In this document: positions 1-7,607 of the stretch, piece after piece
How the letters are laid out: each line of letters starts with the position of its first letter
How positions within the stretch are numbered: the first letter of the stretch is position 1
NCBI GenBank assembly: GCA_003576795.1
Contig: QEVN01000002.1
Location: 1 to 44,398, forward strand
DNA: 44,398 nt
Direction of reading: 5' to 3'
Origin: Burkholderiales bacterium
GTDB taxonomy: Bacteria; Pseudomonadota; Gammaproteobacteria; Burkholderiales; Burkholderiaceae_E
Program-made: the position numbers and the translations under genes
Notes under the pieces: model-generated
The model's input: only the letters and a program-made list of their open reading frames with translations
Told to the model about the DNA's origin: nothing
Database searches by the model: none

Positions 1-1
1 C

Positions 2-928
2 GTGCTGCTCGGCTACGCGTGGCAGCGGGGGCTGGTTCCGGTGTCGGCGGGCGCGATCGAACGCGCCATCGAACTGAACGGGGTGGCGATCGAGGCGAAC
101 CGCATCGCGTTCCGGCTCGGGCGGCTGGCGGCGCACGACGCCGGCGCACTCGAAGCGCTGCTCGCCACGCCCGCCCGGCCGGCGCCGGCGGTCGACGAGT
201 CGCTGTCGGCACTGCTCGGCCGGCTCGAAGCGCAGCTGGCGCAGTACCAGAACGGGCGCTATGCGTCGCGGTTGCGCGCGCTGGTCGAACGCGTCGAAGC
301 CGCGGAGCGCGCGTTGCGGCCCGTGGGCGAGAAGCCCGAACTGGCGATGACCGTCGCCCGCACCTACGCGAAGCTGCTCGCCTACAAGGACGAGTACGAG
401 GTGGCGCGCCTGTACGCATCGGAGGAGTTTCGTCGCTCACTCGAGGAGCAGTTCGAAGGTGAGTACTCGCTGAGCGTGCAGCTCGCGCCGCCGCTGCTCG
501 CGCGCCGGGGACCGGACGGGTTGCCGCGGAAGATGCGCTTCGGCGCGTGGGTGTTCCCGGTGTTCCGCGTGCTCGCCTCGCTGCGCGGGCTGCGGGGGAC
601 GCCCTTCGATCCTTTCGGCCACACGACGGAGCGGCGCATCGAGCGGGCCCTGGTGCGCGACTACGAAGCGCTGGTCGATGCGCTGCTCGCGCGGCTCGAC
701 GCCGACCGGCTCGCCGCGGCCTGTGCGCTCGCCGCCACGCCCGAAGCGATCCGCGGCTACGGGCACGTGAAGATGCGCCATCTCGTGCAGGCGAAGCGGC
801 GAGAGTGGGCGCTCGCTCGTTCGTTCGGCGTCGATGCGCCCGTCTCGCCGATCGTCCGCCAGGCGGTCGAGCGGGCGGCGTCGCCGACCGTCGGGCAGAT
901 CCCGGTGGTCGTGCAGCGAACGCGCTGA
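2..928 (+). CDS. Indolepyruvate ferredoxin oxidoreductase-like protein, C-terminal part (5' truncated)
   Basis: The reading frame is open from the left edge to a TGA at 926-928 (308 codons seen), so the true start lies outside the window. The opening (LLGYAWQRGLVPVS, then AIERAIELNGVAIEANR) matches my memory of the tail of the large fused indolepyruvate/2-oxoacid:ferredoxin oxidoreductases of proteobacteria (about 1,150-1,200 residues). There a gamma-type pyruvate oxidoreductase domain is followed by a DUF6537-type C-terminal region. These enzymes oxidatively decarboxylate aryl-pyruvates from aromatic amino acids to acyl-CoA. The catalytic TPP and Fe-S parts are not in the window, so the function rests on the C-terminal resemblance alone. 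Confidence 0.75.
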   Translation: MLLGYAWQRGLVPVSAGAIERAIELNGVAIEANRIAFRLGRLAAHDAGALEALLATPARPAPAVDESLSALLGRLEAQLAQYQNGRYASRLRALVERVEAAERALRPVGEKPELAMTVARTYAKLLAYKDEYEVARLYASEEFRRSLEEQFEGEYSLSVQLAPPLLARRGPDGLPRKMRFGAWVFPVFRVLASLRGLRGTPFDPFGHTTERRIERALVRDYEALVDALLARLDADRLAAACALAATPEAIRGYGHVKMRHLVQAKRREWALARSFGVDAPVSPIVRQAVERAASPTVGQIPVVVQRTR

Positions 929-931
929 GCG

Positions 932-992
932 GCGGCCCATTCGGGGCCCATCGGAGCGGCCGGTTGGCGGGGCCATTCGCGGCCCATCGGAG
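932..992 (+). repeat. Imperfect direct repeat of about 25 bp, two copies
   Basis: Two neighbouring copies of a GC-rich unit (about 932-955 and 968-992) share GGCCATTCG/GCCCATTCGG followed by GGCCCATCGGAG. They lie between the stop of the oxidoreductase gene and the -10 box of the downstream gene. This looks like a local duplication; no function can be read from it. Confidence 0.6.
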
Positions 993-1012
993 ACCCGTCG
1001 GCGGGTCGGTCC

Positions 1013-1018
1013 TACAAT
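1013..1018 (+). promoter_or_regulatory. Putative -10 box (TACAAT, followed by CG) of the metC-like gene
   Basis: TACAATCG lies 28 bases before the ATG at 1047. The same octamer or a close variant occurs before several other genes in the window. No recognisable TTGACA-like -35 sits at the expected spacing. Confidence 0.45.
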
Positions 1019-1046
1019 CGGAAGCCGCCGCTCCCTTCGTTCCGAC

Positions 1047-2327
1047 ATGCAAGAAGACCGATTCGCCACGCGCCTGGCCGAGGCCGGCCGCGACGGCGAG
1101 GCGACTTTCGTCGCCGCCAACGTCGCCGTGCATCGCGCGTCGACCGTGCTGTTCGACACGCTCGAGGCCACCGGCGCGGCCGGTGCGGCGGTGGCGGAGG
1201 GGCGTGCGCGCGCGACCACCTACGGCACGGTGGGCACGCCGACGACGATGGCGCTGATGGACGCGCTGTGCGAGATCGAGGGCGGCGGCCACGCGGTGCG
1301 CGCGAGCCTGATGCCGTCGGGGCTCGCCGCGATCACCACCGCGCTGCTGGCCGTGCTGTCGCCGGGCGATCACCTGCTGGTCGCCGACTCGTCCTATGGT
1401 CCGACCCGCGTGTTCTGCGACGGGATGCTCGCGCGGATGGGCGTGCGCACCAGCTACTACGATCCGACGATCGGCGCCGGCATCGCGGCGCTGCTGCGGC
1501 CCGAAACGAAGCTGATCTGGCTCGAGAGCCCGGGAAGCTACACCTTCGAGGTGCAGGACGTGCCCGCGATCTGCGCGATCGCGCGCGAGCGCGGCATCGT
1601 GACGATGATCGACAACACCTGGGCGTCGCCGATCTTCGCGCGGCCCTTCGACTGGGGCGTCGACGCCTCGGTGCTCGCGCTGACGAAGTACTGGGGCGGC
1701 CACTCCGACGTGCTGATGGGCGCGGTCGTCGTGCGCGAGTCGCTGTGGCCGAAGCTGTGGGCCGCCGTGCGCCAGCTCGGGCAATGCGCGAGCGGCGACG
1801 ACGCCTGGCTGGTGCTGCGCGGGCTGCGCAGCGCCGAGGTGCGCATGCGGCGGCACGAGGCCAACGCGCTCGAGGTCGCGCGTTGGCTCGAGGCGCGGCC
1901 GGAAGTCGCCAGCGTGCTGCATCCGGCATTGCCTTCGCACCCGCAGCACGCGCTGTGGCGCCGCGACTTCTCGGGCGCCAGCGGGCTCTTTTCGTTCGAG
2001 CTGGATCGCGCGCTCGTCGCGTCCGCACGAGCGGACGGCCACTCCGCGACAGCGGGCGACGCGGCACGCGCGAGCGAGCGCGAGCGGGCCGCGCTCGCCG
2101 CGCTGTGCGAGCGGCGACGGCATTTCGCGATCGGCTATTCGTGGGGCGGTTTCGAGAGTCTCGTCATGCCGGCACACATCGACCGCATGCGCAGCGCGAA
2201 GCCGTGGACCGGCGGGCCGCTGGTGCGGCTGCACGTGGGACTCGAAGATCCCGCGGATCTGATCGCCGACCTGGCCGAGGGCTTCGAGGCGATGGGGCGC
2301 GTGCTCGCGGCGTCCGGTCCGGGCTGA
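1047..2327 (+). CDS. metC: Cystathionine beta-lyase-like PLP enzyme (Cys/Met metabolism family)
   Basis: This 426-residue protein belongs to the trans-sulfuration (Cys/Met metabolism) fold-type I PLP enzymes. The Schiff-base lysine is K214 in LALTKYWGGHSDVLMG. The pyridine-nitrogen aspartate is D189 in TMIDNTWASP, and the TTYGTVGTPT segment near residue 58 is the usual phosphate-binding region. The wording around K214 and the late GYSWGGFESL motif are typical of cystathionine beta-lyase, which cleaves cystathionine to homocysteine, pyruvate and ammonia in the cytoplasm. I chose the ATG at 1047 because it follows the -10 box and gives the family's N-terminus; an open frame continues upstream without homology. 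Residues around 334-350 form a charged, alanine-rich insertion (ARADGHSATAGDAARA). Confidence 0.85.
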   Translation: MQEDRFATRLAEAGRDGEATFVAANVAVHRASTVLFDTLEATGAAGAAVAEGRARATTYGTVGTPTTMALMDALCEIEGGGHAVRASLMPSGLAAITTALLAVLSPGDHLLVADSSYGPTRVFCDGMLARMGVRTSYYDPTIGAGIAALLRPETKLIWLESPGSYTFEVQDVPAICAIARERGIVTMIDNTWASPIFARPFDWGVDASVLALTKYWGGHSDVLMGAVVVRESLWPKLWAAVRQLGQCASGDDAWLVLRGLRSAEVRMRRHEANALEVARWLEARPEVASVLHPALPSHPQHALWRRDFSGASGLFSFELDRALVASARADGHSATAGDAARASERERAALAALCERRRHFAIGYSWGGFESLVMPAHIDRMRSAKPWTGGPLVRLHVGLEDPADLIADLAEGFEAMGRVLAASGPG

Positions 2328-2691
2328 GGCGCTCGCCCTCGGGTCAACGCCGGTGCTCCGGGCTTGGCGCGCATGCGCACCGCGCACCGGCGCCCCGGGG
2401 CGCAGCACCGCTGTCGGCACCCGCCGGATCTTGACCACGCTGCGCAATGCAGCGTTCCTGGCTACGTAAACTGTTTCGGACGCCGGAATGCTGCATTTCA
2501 CAGCCCACCCCTTGCGCTGAGCTTCAACTGCTCGACGTATGGCGAAGCAAGGCCGCCCCGATTCCGTCTCGCGATCAGGCTTCACATTGAACCTGTGTTT
2601 AGCCTTAAGGTTTTCGTCCGACGCGGCACTTGCACTGCGGCCGATCTGCCGATGACGGAGCGCGGCGACCCATGAAGGTGGCGGTATCGCG
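2328..2691. other. 364-bp intergenic region carrying inverted-repeat element A
   Basis: No convincing gene is seen here. A 103-codon open frame (2364-2675) is arginine- and proline-rich without family resemblance. The region contains the 66-bp element at 2439-2504, and the segment just before the next gene has the ribosome-binding-like GAAGGTGG about 10 bases from its ATG. GC content falls visibly around 2450-2620 compared with the flanking genes. Confidence 0.6.
2439..2504 (+). repeat. 66-bp intergenic inverted-repeat element, copy A
   Basis: The left arm GCTGCGCAATGCAGCGTTCC (2439-2458) and right arm GGAATGCTGCATTTCACAGC (2485-2504) are inverted repeats, 17 of 20 positions complementary, around a 26-base spacer whose centre reads GTAAACTGTTTCGG. 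The same arm-spacer-arm layout, with identical lengths, recurs at 16301-16366 and, inverted, at 33048-33113. In one frame the element reads FGRRNAAFHS, a signature shared by all three copies. This copy lies 187 bp upstream of the DJ-1-like gene. Confidence 0.8.
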
Positions 2692-3441
2692 ATGAGCAAA
2701 CGCATCCTCCACGTCGTCAGCAATGTGGCCCATTACGGCGATGGCCTCGAGCCCACCGGCCTGTGGCTGTCGGAACTCACCCATGCCTGGCACGTGTTCG
2801 CCCGGGAAGGGTGGAATCAGCAGCTCGTCAGTCCCAGGGGCGGGCGCTCTCCGCTGGAGCCGCGTTCGCTGAAATGGCCGAACCTCGACGCGACCGGCAA
2901 GGCCTGGCTGGCCGACGACGCGTGCAAGGCGCTGCTGACCGACACCGCTCGACCCGATGAGACCGACGCCTCGACGTTCGATGCGATCTATTTCACCGGC
3001 GGCCACGCCGTAATGTGGGATTTCCCCGAAGATGCCGGGCTGCAGCGACTCGCGCGCGAGATCTACGAGCGCGGGGGAATCGTCTCCTCGGTCTGCCACG
3101 GCTATTGCGGACTGCTGAACGTGAAGCTGTCCGACGGCAGGCTGATGGTCGCAGGCCGCCGGCTCACTGGCTTCTCCTGGACGGAAGAGGTTCTCGCCGG
3201 AGTCGCCGCGAAGGTGCCCTACAACGCCGAGGAGGAGATGAAGCGGCGGGGCGCGCTCTACGAGAAGAACCTGCTGCCCTTCACCTCGAGGGTCGTCGTC
3301 GACGGTCGGTTGGTGACGGGCCAGAACCCGCAATCGGCGAAAGCGGCGGCCGAGAAGGTCGCTGCACTTCTTCGACAGCCGCTGCCGCAACGGTCCGACG
3401 AGTATCCGAGGGCGAGAACCCCGGGAGAGACAGGGACATGA
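2692..3441 (+). CDS. DJ-1/PfpI (class I glutamine amidotransferase-like) family protein
   Basis: This 249-residue protein has the DJ-1/PfpI fold signatures. The nucleophile elbow is SVCHGYCG with C135 followed by H136. E20 in GDGLEPTGLW would be the conserved acid near the cysteine, and FDAIYFTGGHAVMWDF is the oxyanion-side strand-loop. The arrangement is closest to the Hsp31-like branch (type 1 glutamine amidotransferase domain), whose members act as chaperones or as glyoxalase III/deglycase enzymes; I cannot choose between these. The stop overlaps the start of the next gene (ATGA at 3438-3441), so the two are translationally coupled. The last 20 or so residues (QRSDEYPRARTPGETGT) look like an extension beyond the conserved fold. 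Confidence 0.8.
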   Translation: MSKRILHVVSNVAHYGDGLEPTGLWLSELTHAWHVFAREGWNQQLVSPRGGRSPLEPRSLKWPNLDATGKAWLADDACKALLTDTARPDETDASTFDAIYFTGGHAVMWDFPEDAGLQRLAREIYERGGIVSSVCHGYCGLLNVKLSDGRLMVAGRRLTGFSWTEEVLAGVAAKVPYNAEEEMKRRGALYEKNLLPFTSRVVVDGRLVTGQNPQSAKAAAEKVAALLRQPLPQRSDEYPRARTPGETGT

Positions 3442-4502
3442 ACCCGGCACATCCGAAATGGATGATCTACGGCGCCAACGGCTACACGGGCGAGCTGATC
3501 GCCCGCGAAGCCGTCCGGCGCGGACTCCAGCCGGTCCTGGCGGGCCGCAGCCGTGAAAAGATCGAAGGGCTGGCGCGCGAACTGGGTCTCGAAGCGCGCG
3601 CTTTCGCACTGGACGACGCGGCGCATGCGGCCCGGCAGGTCGACGGCCATTTCCTCGTCCTGAACTGCGCGGGTCCCTTCTCGGCGACTGCGCAGCCGAT
3701 GATGGAGGCGTGCCTGCGCGCTCGCGCGCATTACCTGGACATCACTGGCGAGATCGCGGTCCTGGAACTCGCGCAGTCGCTGGCCGCGCGGGCGCGCTAC
3801 GCCGGCGTCGTGCTCTGTCCGGGCGTCGGCTTCGACGTGATTCCCACCGATTGCGTGGCGGCGGCGCTGAAGGCGGCGCTGCCCGATGCGACGCACCTGG
3901 CGCTGGGCTTCGACTCGCGTTCCGGCCTGTCGCCCGGCACCGCCAAGACCTCGGTCGAAGGGCTGGCCCAGGGCGGCAAGGTGCGCCGCGACGGAAAGAT
4001 CGTCACGGTGCCGCTCGCCTACCGGGTGCGGCGCATCGACTTCGGCGACGGCGAGAAGGAGGCGATGACCATCCCCTGGGGTGATGTCTCCACCGCGTAC
4101 CACAGCACCGGCATTCCCAACATCGAAGTGTTCATTCCCGGGTCTGCGGCCATGATCGCCAACGCCCGGCGCGCGAACTGGATCCGGCCGCTGCTGGGAT
4201 TCTCGTTCGTGCAGAACCTGATCAAGTCGCGTATCGCCAGGACCGTGAAAGGGCCCGGCGAGGAGCAGCGCGCGCAGATGCCGACCTTCGTGTGGGGCGA
4301 GGCGCGCAATGCGCGAGGCGAGAAGAAGGTCGCCCGCATCCGGACCGCGAACGGCTACAGCCTGACGATCACCGGATCGCTGGCCGTCGTCGATCATCTG
4401 AGGAAGAACGAGCCGGCGGGCGGCGCCTACACGCCGTCGAAGCTGGTGGGCGCAGATCTGGTGACGCGACTGCCGGGCTCGGGGGCCCTGCAACTCTCAT
4501 AG
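3438..4502 (+). CDS. Saccharopine dehydrogenase-like NADP-binding protein (trans-acting enoyl reductase type)
   Basis: This 354-residue protein begins with a Rossmann nucleotide-binding loop, GANGYTG at residues 12-18, followed by ELIAREAVRRG and VLAGRS. That is the N-terminal signature of the saccharopine-dehydrogenase NADP-binding family. The later stretches NCAGPFS, YLDITGE and PGVGFDVIPTDC are characteristic of the branch often annotated as trans-acting enoyl reductase-like rather than of true lysine-pathway saccharopine dehydrogenase. The substrate is unknown. It is coupled to the DJ-1-like gene by a 4-base overlap, suggesting a shared stress or detoxification role. An open frame extends upstream of 3438, but only this start gives the Rossmann N-terminus at the right distance. 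Confidence 0.8.
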   Translation: MNPAHPKWMIYGANGYTGELIAREAVRRGLQPVLAGRSREKIEGLARELGLEARAFALDDAAHAARQVDGHFLVLNCAGPFSATAQPMMEACLRARAHYLDITGEIAVLELAQSLAARARYAGVVLCPGVGFDVIPTDCVAAALKAALPDATHLALGFDSRSGLSPGTAKTSVEGLAQGGKVRRDGKIVTVPLAYRVRRIDFGDGEKEAMTIPWGDVSTAYHSTGIPNIEVFIPGSAAMIANARRANWIRPLLGFSFVQNLIKSRIARTVKGPGEEQRAQMPTFVWGEARNARGEKKVARIRTANGYSLTITGSLAVVDHLRKNEPAGGAYTPSKLVGADLVTRLPGSGALQLS

Positions 4503-4523
4503 GGGAGTCCTGGCACGACACGA

Positions 4524-6263
4524 TCAGGCCGCGCGGCGGCTTCGCTGCCACGGCCACTGCCTTCCCGGCTCGCGACCGGTGACGAGGTAGTCGAGCACGC
4601 CCGGGTCGTACAGCCCGATCTCGACGTGGCGGCGGGCCGCCTCGGTGCCGCCGAACAGCAGCTCGTCGCCTTCGGCGAGCTTCCAGTCGTCGGTGGGCAG
4701 CAGGGTCTCGCGGCCGGCGCGCAGCGCGAGCAGCACGCTCGCTTCGATGCGCGCATTGCGGTCGCGCGGCGAGCGCAGCAGGTCGCCGAGCCGCAGCGGC
4801 GCGGCGGAAGCGTCGACGCCGCGCGCGCAGACCGCCGGGGCCCGGTCGCGGTCGATGCGCAGCTCCCAGGTGAGCGGCGACTCCTTTCCGCTGGCGTCGC
4901 GCAGCCGATGGATCACCTCGTCGGCCCATCCGTCGGTCTGCCGGCGCACGTGGCCGAGGAAGCGCAGCAGCAGCGGCGAGGTCAGCAGCGCGACGCACTC
5001 GTCGGCGATGATCTCGCTCGGACGCATGACGAGGTCGGCGCGGAAGTGCTCGAAGAGCAGCGCGTTGTCGGCTTCGTTCTGGCGCAGCACGATGAACAGC
5101 GACGGGGCGATAGCCTGCGCCAGCCGCGCGATGGCCAGGTTGCGCAGGTCGCTGGCCGTGCCGACGACGATCGCGCTCGCGTCGGCGATCCCGGCTCGAT
5201 CGAGCGTCTCGCGCCGCGTTCCGTCGCCGACGATCACCTCGATGCCGGCGTCGTCGTCGCCGATTGCGGTCGGCTCGATCACGCGCACCTCGCAGCCGCT
5301 CTCGCGCAGGCGATGCCCGACGGCCCGGCCGAAGCGGCCGTAGCCGCATACGATCCAGGCGCCGGTGGGCGGCGCCAGCTCGGCCGGCAGCGGCGTGCCG
5401 CGCAGCGCGGTCAGCCAGTCGAACAGGCGATAGCAGCCCGGCGCGCGCAGCGCCATCGCCAGCTGCTCGGCGAACGCGACGAAGGGATCGACGATGCGCG
5501 GCTTGCCCGAGGCCTGCATCAGCGTCGTCGTCTCGGCGGTGTGCGAGCGCGCGATCATCGTCGCGCGCGGATTCAGCAGCGACGCCGTGATCACGGCGGC
5601 GAGGTTGGCCGCATCGTCGTTGGTCAGCGCGAGCACCGCGCGGCAGTTTCCGTGGCGCAGCCCCGCGCGCACCAGCGCCTGCGGCCGGCTGGCATCGTCC
5701 TGGATCGCGACGACGTCGTGACGGAAGTCCTCGAGTTCGAGCGTCTGCAATCGCGCCGGGTCGATCTCGACGACGACGAAGCGCATGCCGAGGCGATCGA
5801 AGATGCGCGTGAGCCGCAGGCCGGTGTCGCCGCAGCCGAGCACGAGCAGGAAAGGCTCGACGATGCGGCGCACGCGGCGCTCGAAGCGGATCGCCGCGAT
5901 CGCGCGCAGGAACGAGCCGTCCTGCACTGCGGCGAGCAGCGTGAGCAGCGTGTAGGTCCAGGTGATCACCGACAGATAGATGACGACGGTCGCCCACATG
6001 CGCTGCGCGTCGGAGAACGCCACCGGCACTTCGCCGAAGCCGATCGTCGTCGCCGTGTAGGTGACGAAGTAGAACGCATGGAACAGGCTGAGCGGAGCGC
6101 TCGGCCGGCCGTCGGCGTCCGCTCCGGGGACGAGCGTGAACCCGGCCACCGACACGGCGAACACGACGGTGACGAGCAGCAGCGGAACGCGCAGCCGGCG
6201 CAGCAGCAGGTGGAGTACGCTCGCGTGCGTCAGCGCGGCCGCGCCGGGCTCGCCTTCGGGCAT
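4524..6263 (-). CDS. Potassium channel subunit with one pore loop and tandem RCK (TrkA-N) domains
   Basis: The protein has 579 residues. Hydrophobic segments at about 25-45 and 88-112 flank a pore loop whose filter reads TIGFGEVP (residues 73-80) in place of the common TVGYGD. Two cytoplasmic RCK/TrkA-N Rossmann domains follow: GCGDTG at 143-148 with VVEIDPAR, and GYGRFG at 307-312 with VIEP. A TrkA-C-like tail contains EGDELLFGG. Such channels pass K+ across the inner membrane and are gated by ligands (nucleotides or ions) at the RCK domains. It follows a DUF6394 membrane gene by 22 bases and converges on the saccharopine-dehydrogenase-like gene, with 21 bases between the stops. Confidence 0.85.
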   Translation of the reverse strand: MPEGEPGAAALTHASVLHLLLRRLRVPLLLVTVVFAVSVAGFTLVPGADADGRPSAPLSLFHAFYFVTYTATTIGFGEVPVAFSDAQRMWATVVIYLSVITWTYTLLTLLAAVQDGSFLRAIAAIRFERRVRRIVEPFLLVLGCGDTGLRLTRIFDRLGMRFVVVEIDPARLQTLELEDFRHDVVAIQDDASRPQALVRAGLRHGNCRAVLALTNDDAANLAAVITASLLNPRATMIARSHTAETTTLMQASGKPRIVDPFVAFAEQLAMALRAPGCYRLFDWLTALRGTPLPAELAPPTGAWIVCGYGRFGRAVGHRLRESGCEVRVIEPTAIGDDDAGIEVIVGDGTRRETLDRAGIADASAIVVGTASDLRNLAIARLAQAIAPSLFIVLRQNEADNALLFEHFRADLVMRPSEIIADECVALLTSPLLLRFLGHVRRQTDGWADEVIHRLRDASGKESPLTWELRIDRDRAPAVCARGVDASAAPLRLGDLLRSPRDRNARIEASVLLALRAGRETLLPTDDWKLAEGDELLFGGTEAARRHVEIGLYDPGVLDYLVTGREPGRQWPWQRSRRAA

Positions 6264-6285
6264 CCGCTTTCCCGGCCGCCGCTCG

Positions 6286-6669
6286 TCAGCGCCGGAAGGT
6301 CAGCGTCTCGGTGACCAGCAGCACCACCGACACGATGTTGGCGAGCAGCGCGCCGGCGGCGAGCGAGACGACGCTTGCGACGATCTCCGCTTCGGCCTGG
6401 CCCGCCTGCACGTGCGTGCCCCAGGTCCAGACGACGGCGGCGACCAGCAGTTGCACGACGGCCACCAGGCTCGACGCGAGGTGGATGGCGCCCAGCTGCG
6501 TGCGATCGCCCAGCTTCAGGATCGTCGCCACGACGTTCACGACGATGGCGGCGAACAGCTCGCTGACCTCGTGGTGCGCGGCCACGTCGATGTCGCCGTA
6601 GACGAAGCCGAAGTTCAGCGTCGCCGCCAGCAGGATGAAGAAACCGAAGACGACCTTGCTCGTGTTCAT
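6286..6669 (-). CDS. DUF6394-like small membrane protein
   Basis: This 127-residue protein has about four predicted transmembrane segments (roughly residues 5-25, 37-53, 62-84 and 95-122). It contains FGFVYGDIDVAAHHEVSELFAAIVVN, which I recognise as the DUF6394 family; the function is unknown. The charged loop LKLGDRTQLG links helices two and three. It precedes the potassium channel gene by 22 bases on the same strand, and I recall this family often lying beside TrkA-type channel genes. It may therefore be an accessory subunit of that channel, which is an inference from position only. Confidence 0.75.
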   Translation of the reverse strand: MNTSKVVFGFFILLAATLNFGFVYGDIDVAAHHEVSELFAAIVVNVVATILKLGDRTQLGAIHLASSLVAVVQLLVAAVVWTWGTHVQAGQAEAEIVASVVSLAAGALLANIVSVVLLVTETLTFRR

Positions 6670-6797
6670 GGCGCTCCCGGTCGCCGCACTCCTGGCCGCG
6701 GACGATGCGGTCGGTGGCCGCGGGCGCGGCGATTGGCGCCGAGTGTACTTCGGCGTCGACGTTCGGGCGTTGCGGCCGGCGGGTGCTCCCGGCGGCT

Positions 6798-7385
6798 TCA
6801 ATTCGTTGCCGGCAGCGCGTGCGGAACGGAGGCACGAAGCGCCCAGTCGAGCAGCACCAGCTGCCCTTCGTAATACTCCGTGCCCACCGAGAGCATGGTG
6901 GCCGGCGGCAGCGACAACGACGCGTCGCGATCCGAGCCGTCGATGACGATGCGCATGCCTGCTTCGCGCGCGATGTGCATCATCGCCGCGTTCTCCGCCA
7001 GGCAATGCATGAACAGCTGGCGAAAGCCCCGGTTGCGGGCATGCAGCAGCGCGCGCCGGAACATCGCCTGCGCGATTCCCCGGCCGCGATGAAGGGCGTC
7101 GACCGACAGTCCCAGTTCCACCGCGTCGTCGAGCTGCGCCACGTGCGTGAAGCCGGCCAGCGCGCTCGGGTCTTCGCGCACGCCGAAGATCGCGTCGCGC
7201 GAGAAATCGAGCTTCTCCACGTAGCCGGCGATCGTCTCTTCGGAAACCGGCACGCCGAAGCGAAGACGGCGGTCCTCCGGCGGCAGCCGCAGCAGGTGCT
7301 CGAGAATCTGCGGGCGCGATTCGGGGGAGAGCGGATAGACCACGAAGCCGGGGGCGACCAGGCCGGGCACTGCCGGGTGGGTCAT
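6798..7385 (-). CDS. GNAT family N-acetyltransferase
   Basis: The protein is 195 residues long. The central GNAT core is visible: ELGLSVDALHRGRGIAQAMFRRALLHARNRG (residues 90-120) contains the acetyl-CoA pyrophosphate loop RGRGIA, followed by LFMHCLAENAAMMHIAREAGMRI, the usual motif B region ending in the AREAGM helix. The substrate cannot be told. The gene is divergent from the acyl-CoA ligase gene. The 222-bp gap between them carries a perfect palindrome and repeated TACGACG words, so both genes may share a regulator. The start ATG at 7385 follows a purine-rich stretch. Confidence 0.8.
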   Translation of the reverse strand: MTHPAVPGLVAPGFVVYPLSPESRPQILEHLLRLPPEDRRLRFGVPVSEETIAGYVEKLDFSRDAIFGVREDPSALAGFTHVAQLDDAVELGLSVDALHRGRGIAQAMFRRALLHARNRGFRQLFMHCLAENAAMMHIAREAGMRIVIDGSDRDASLSLPPATMLSVGTEYYEGQLVLLDWALRASVPHALPATN

Positions 7386-7405
7386 GCGTATCTCCTGCAG
7401 GACGA

Positions 7406-7427
7406 CTTCCGGCCAATATACCGGAAG
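7406..7427. repeat. Inverted repeat CTTCCGG-N8-CCGGAAG
   Basis: A 7-bp inverted repeat (7406-7412 and 7421-7427) lies about 20 bases upstream of the GNAT gene start and directly beside the palindrome at 7429. The symmetry suits a dimeric regulator's operator, but nothing in the sequence names the regulator. Confidence 0.45.
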
Positions 7428-7428
7428 G

Positions 7429-7445
7429 ATGCTGCAATGCAGCAT
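7429..7445. promoter_or_regulatory. 17-bp near-perfect palindrome ATGCTGCAATGCAGCAT (putative operator)
   Basis: Eight bases on each side of a central A are perfectly symmetrical. It sits in the divergent GNAT/acyl-CoA ligase spacer. The core TGCTGC-N3-GCAG resembles the operator reported for PhaR/PhbF regulators of polyhydroxybutyrate genes in betaproteobacteria (TGNTGCNNNGCAA as I recall it). The match is a resemblance, not proof. Confidence 0.5.
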
Positions 7446-7464
7446 AACGTCCTTGCCGAGGAAA

Positions 7465-7510
7465 TACGACGGGCTGAAGCACTCCCGCGTACGACGACAG
7501 AGGTACGACG
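7465..7510 (+). repeat. Three direct TACGACG repeats
   Basis: TACGACG occurs at 7465-7471, 7490-7496 and 7504-7510 (spacing 25 and 14 bases), upstream of the -10 box at 7533. Repetition of a 7-mer in a promoter region suggests a regulator binding site array, but chance is possible. Confidence 0.4.
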
Positions 7511-7532
7511 GCTGCTCCTGACAGCCGATGCC

Positions 7533-7538
7533 TACAAT
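7533..7538 (+). promoter_or_regulatory. Putative -10 box (TACAAT, followed by CG) of the acyl-CoA ligase gene
   Basis: TACAATCG lies 69 bases before the ATG at 7608, identical to the octamer before the metC-like gene and argS. No clear -35 was found. Confidence 0.45.
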
Positions 7539-7607
7539 CGTCACCAGCCCCGGCCACCGCGGCCCGGAGACGGCAACTCCCCGGCAATTCCCGAAAAGGT
7601 TGCGACG

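Noticed and set aside
2439..2504. Element A considered as a rho-independent terminator of the metC-like gene
   Set aside because: There is no T-run after the stem, the loop of 26 bases is long and conserved between copies, and the element lies over 100 bases past the stop. A terminator role is not excluded for copies B and C.
2364..2675. A 103-codon plus-strand open frame in the spacer before the DJ-1-like gene
   Set aside because: It has no motif and no good start context, and it crosses the inverted-repeat element, whose translated RRNAAFHS signature comes from the repeat rather than from a protein family.
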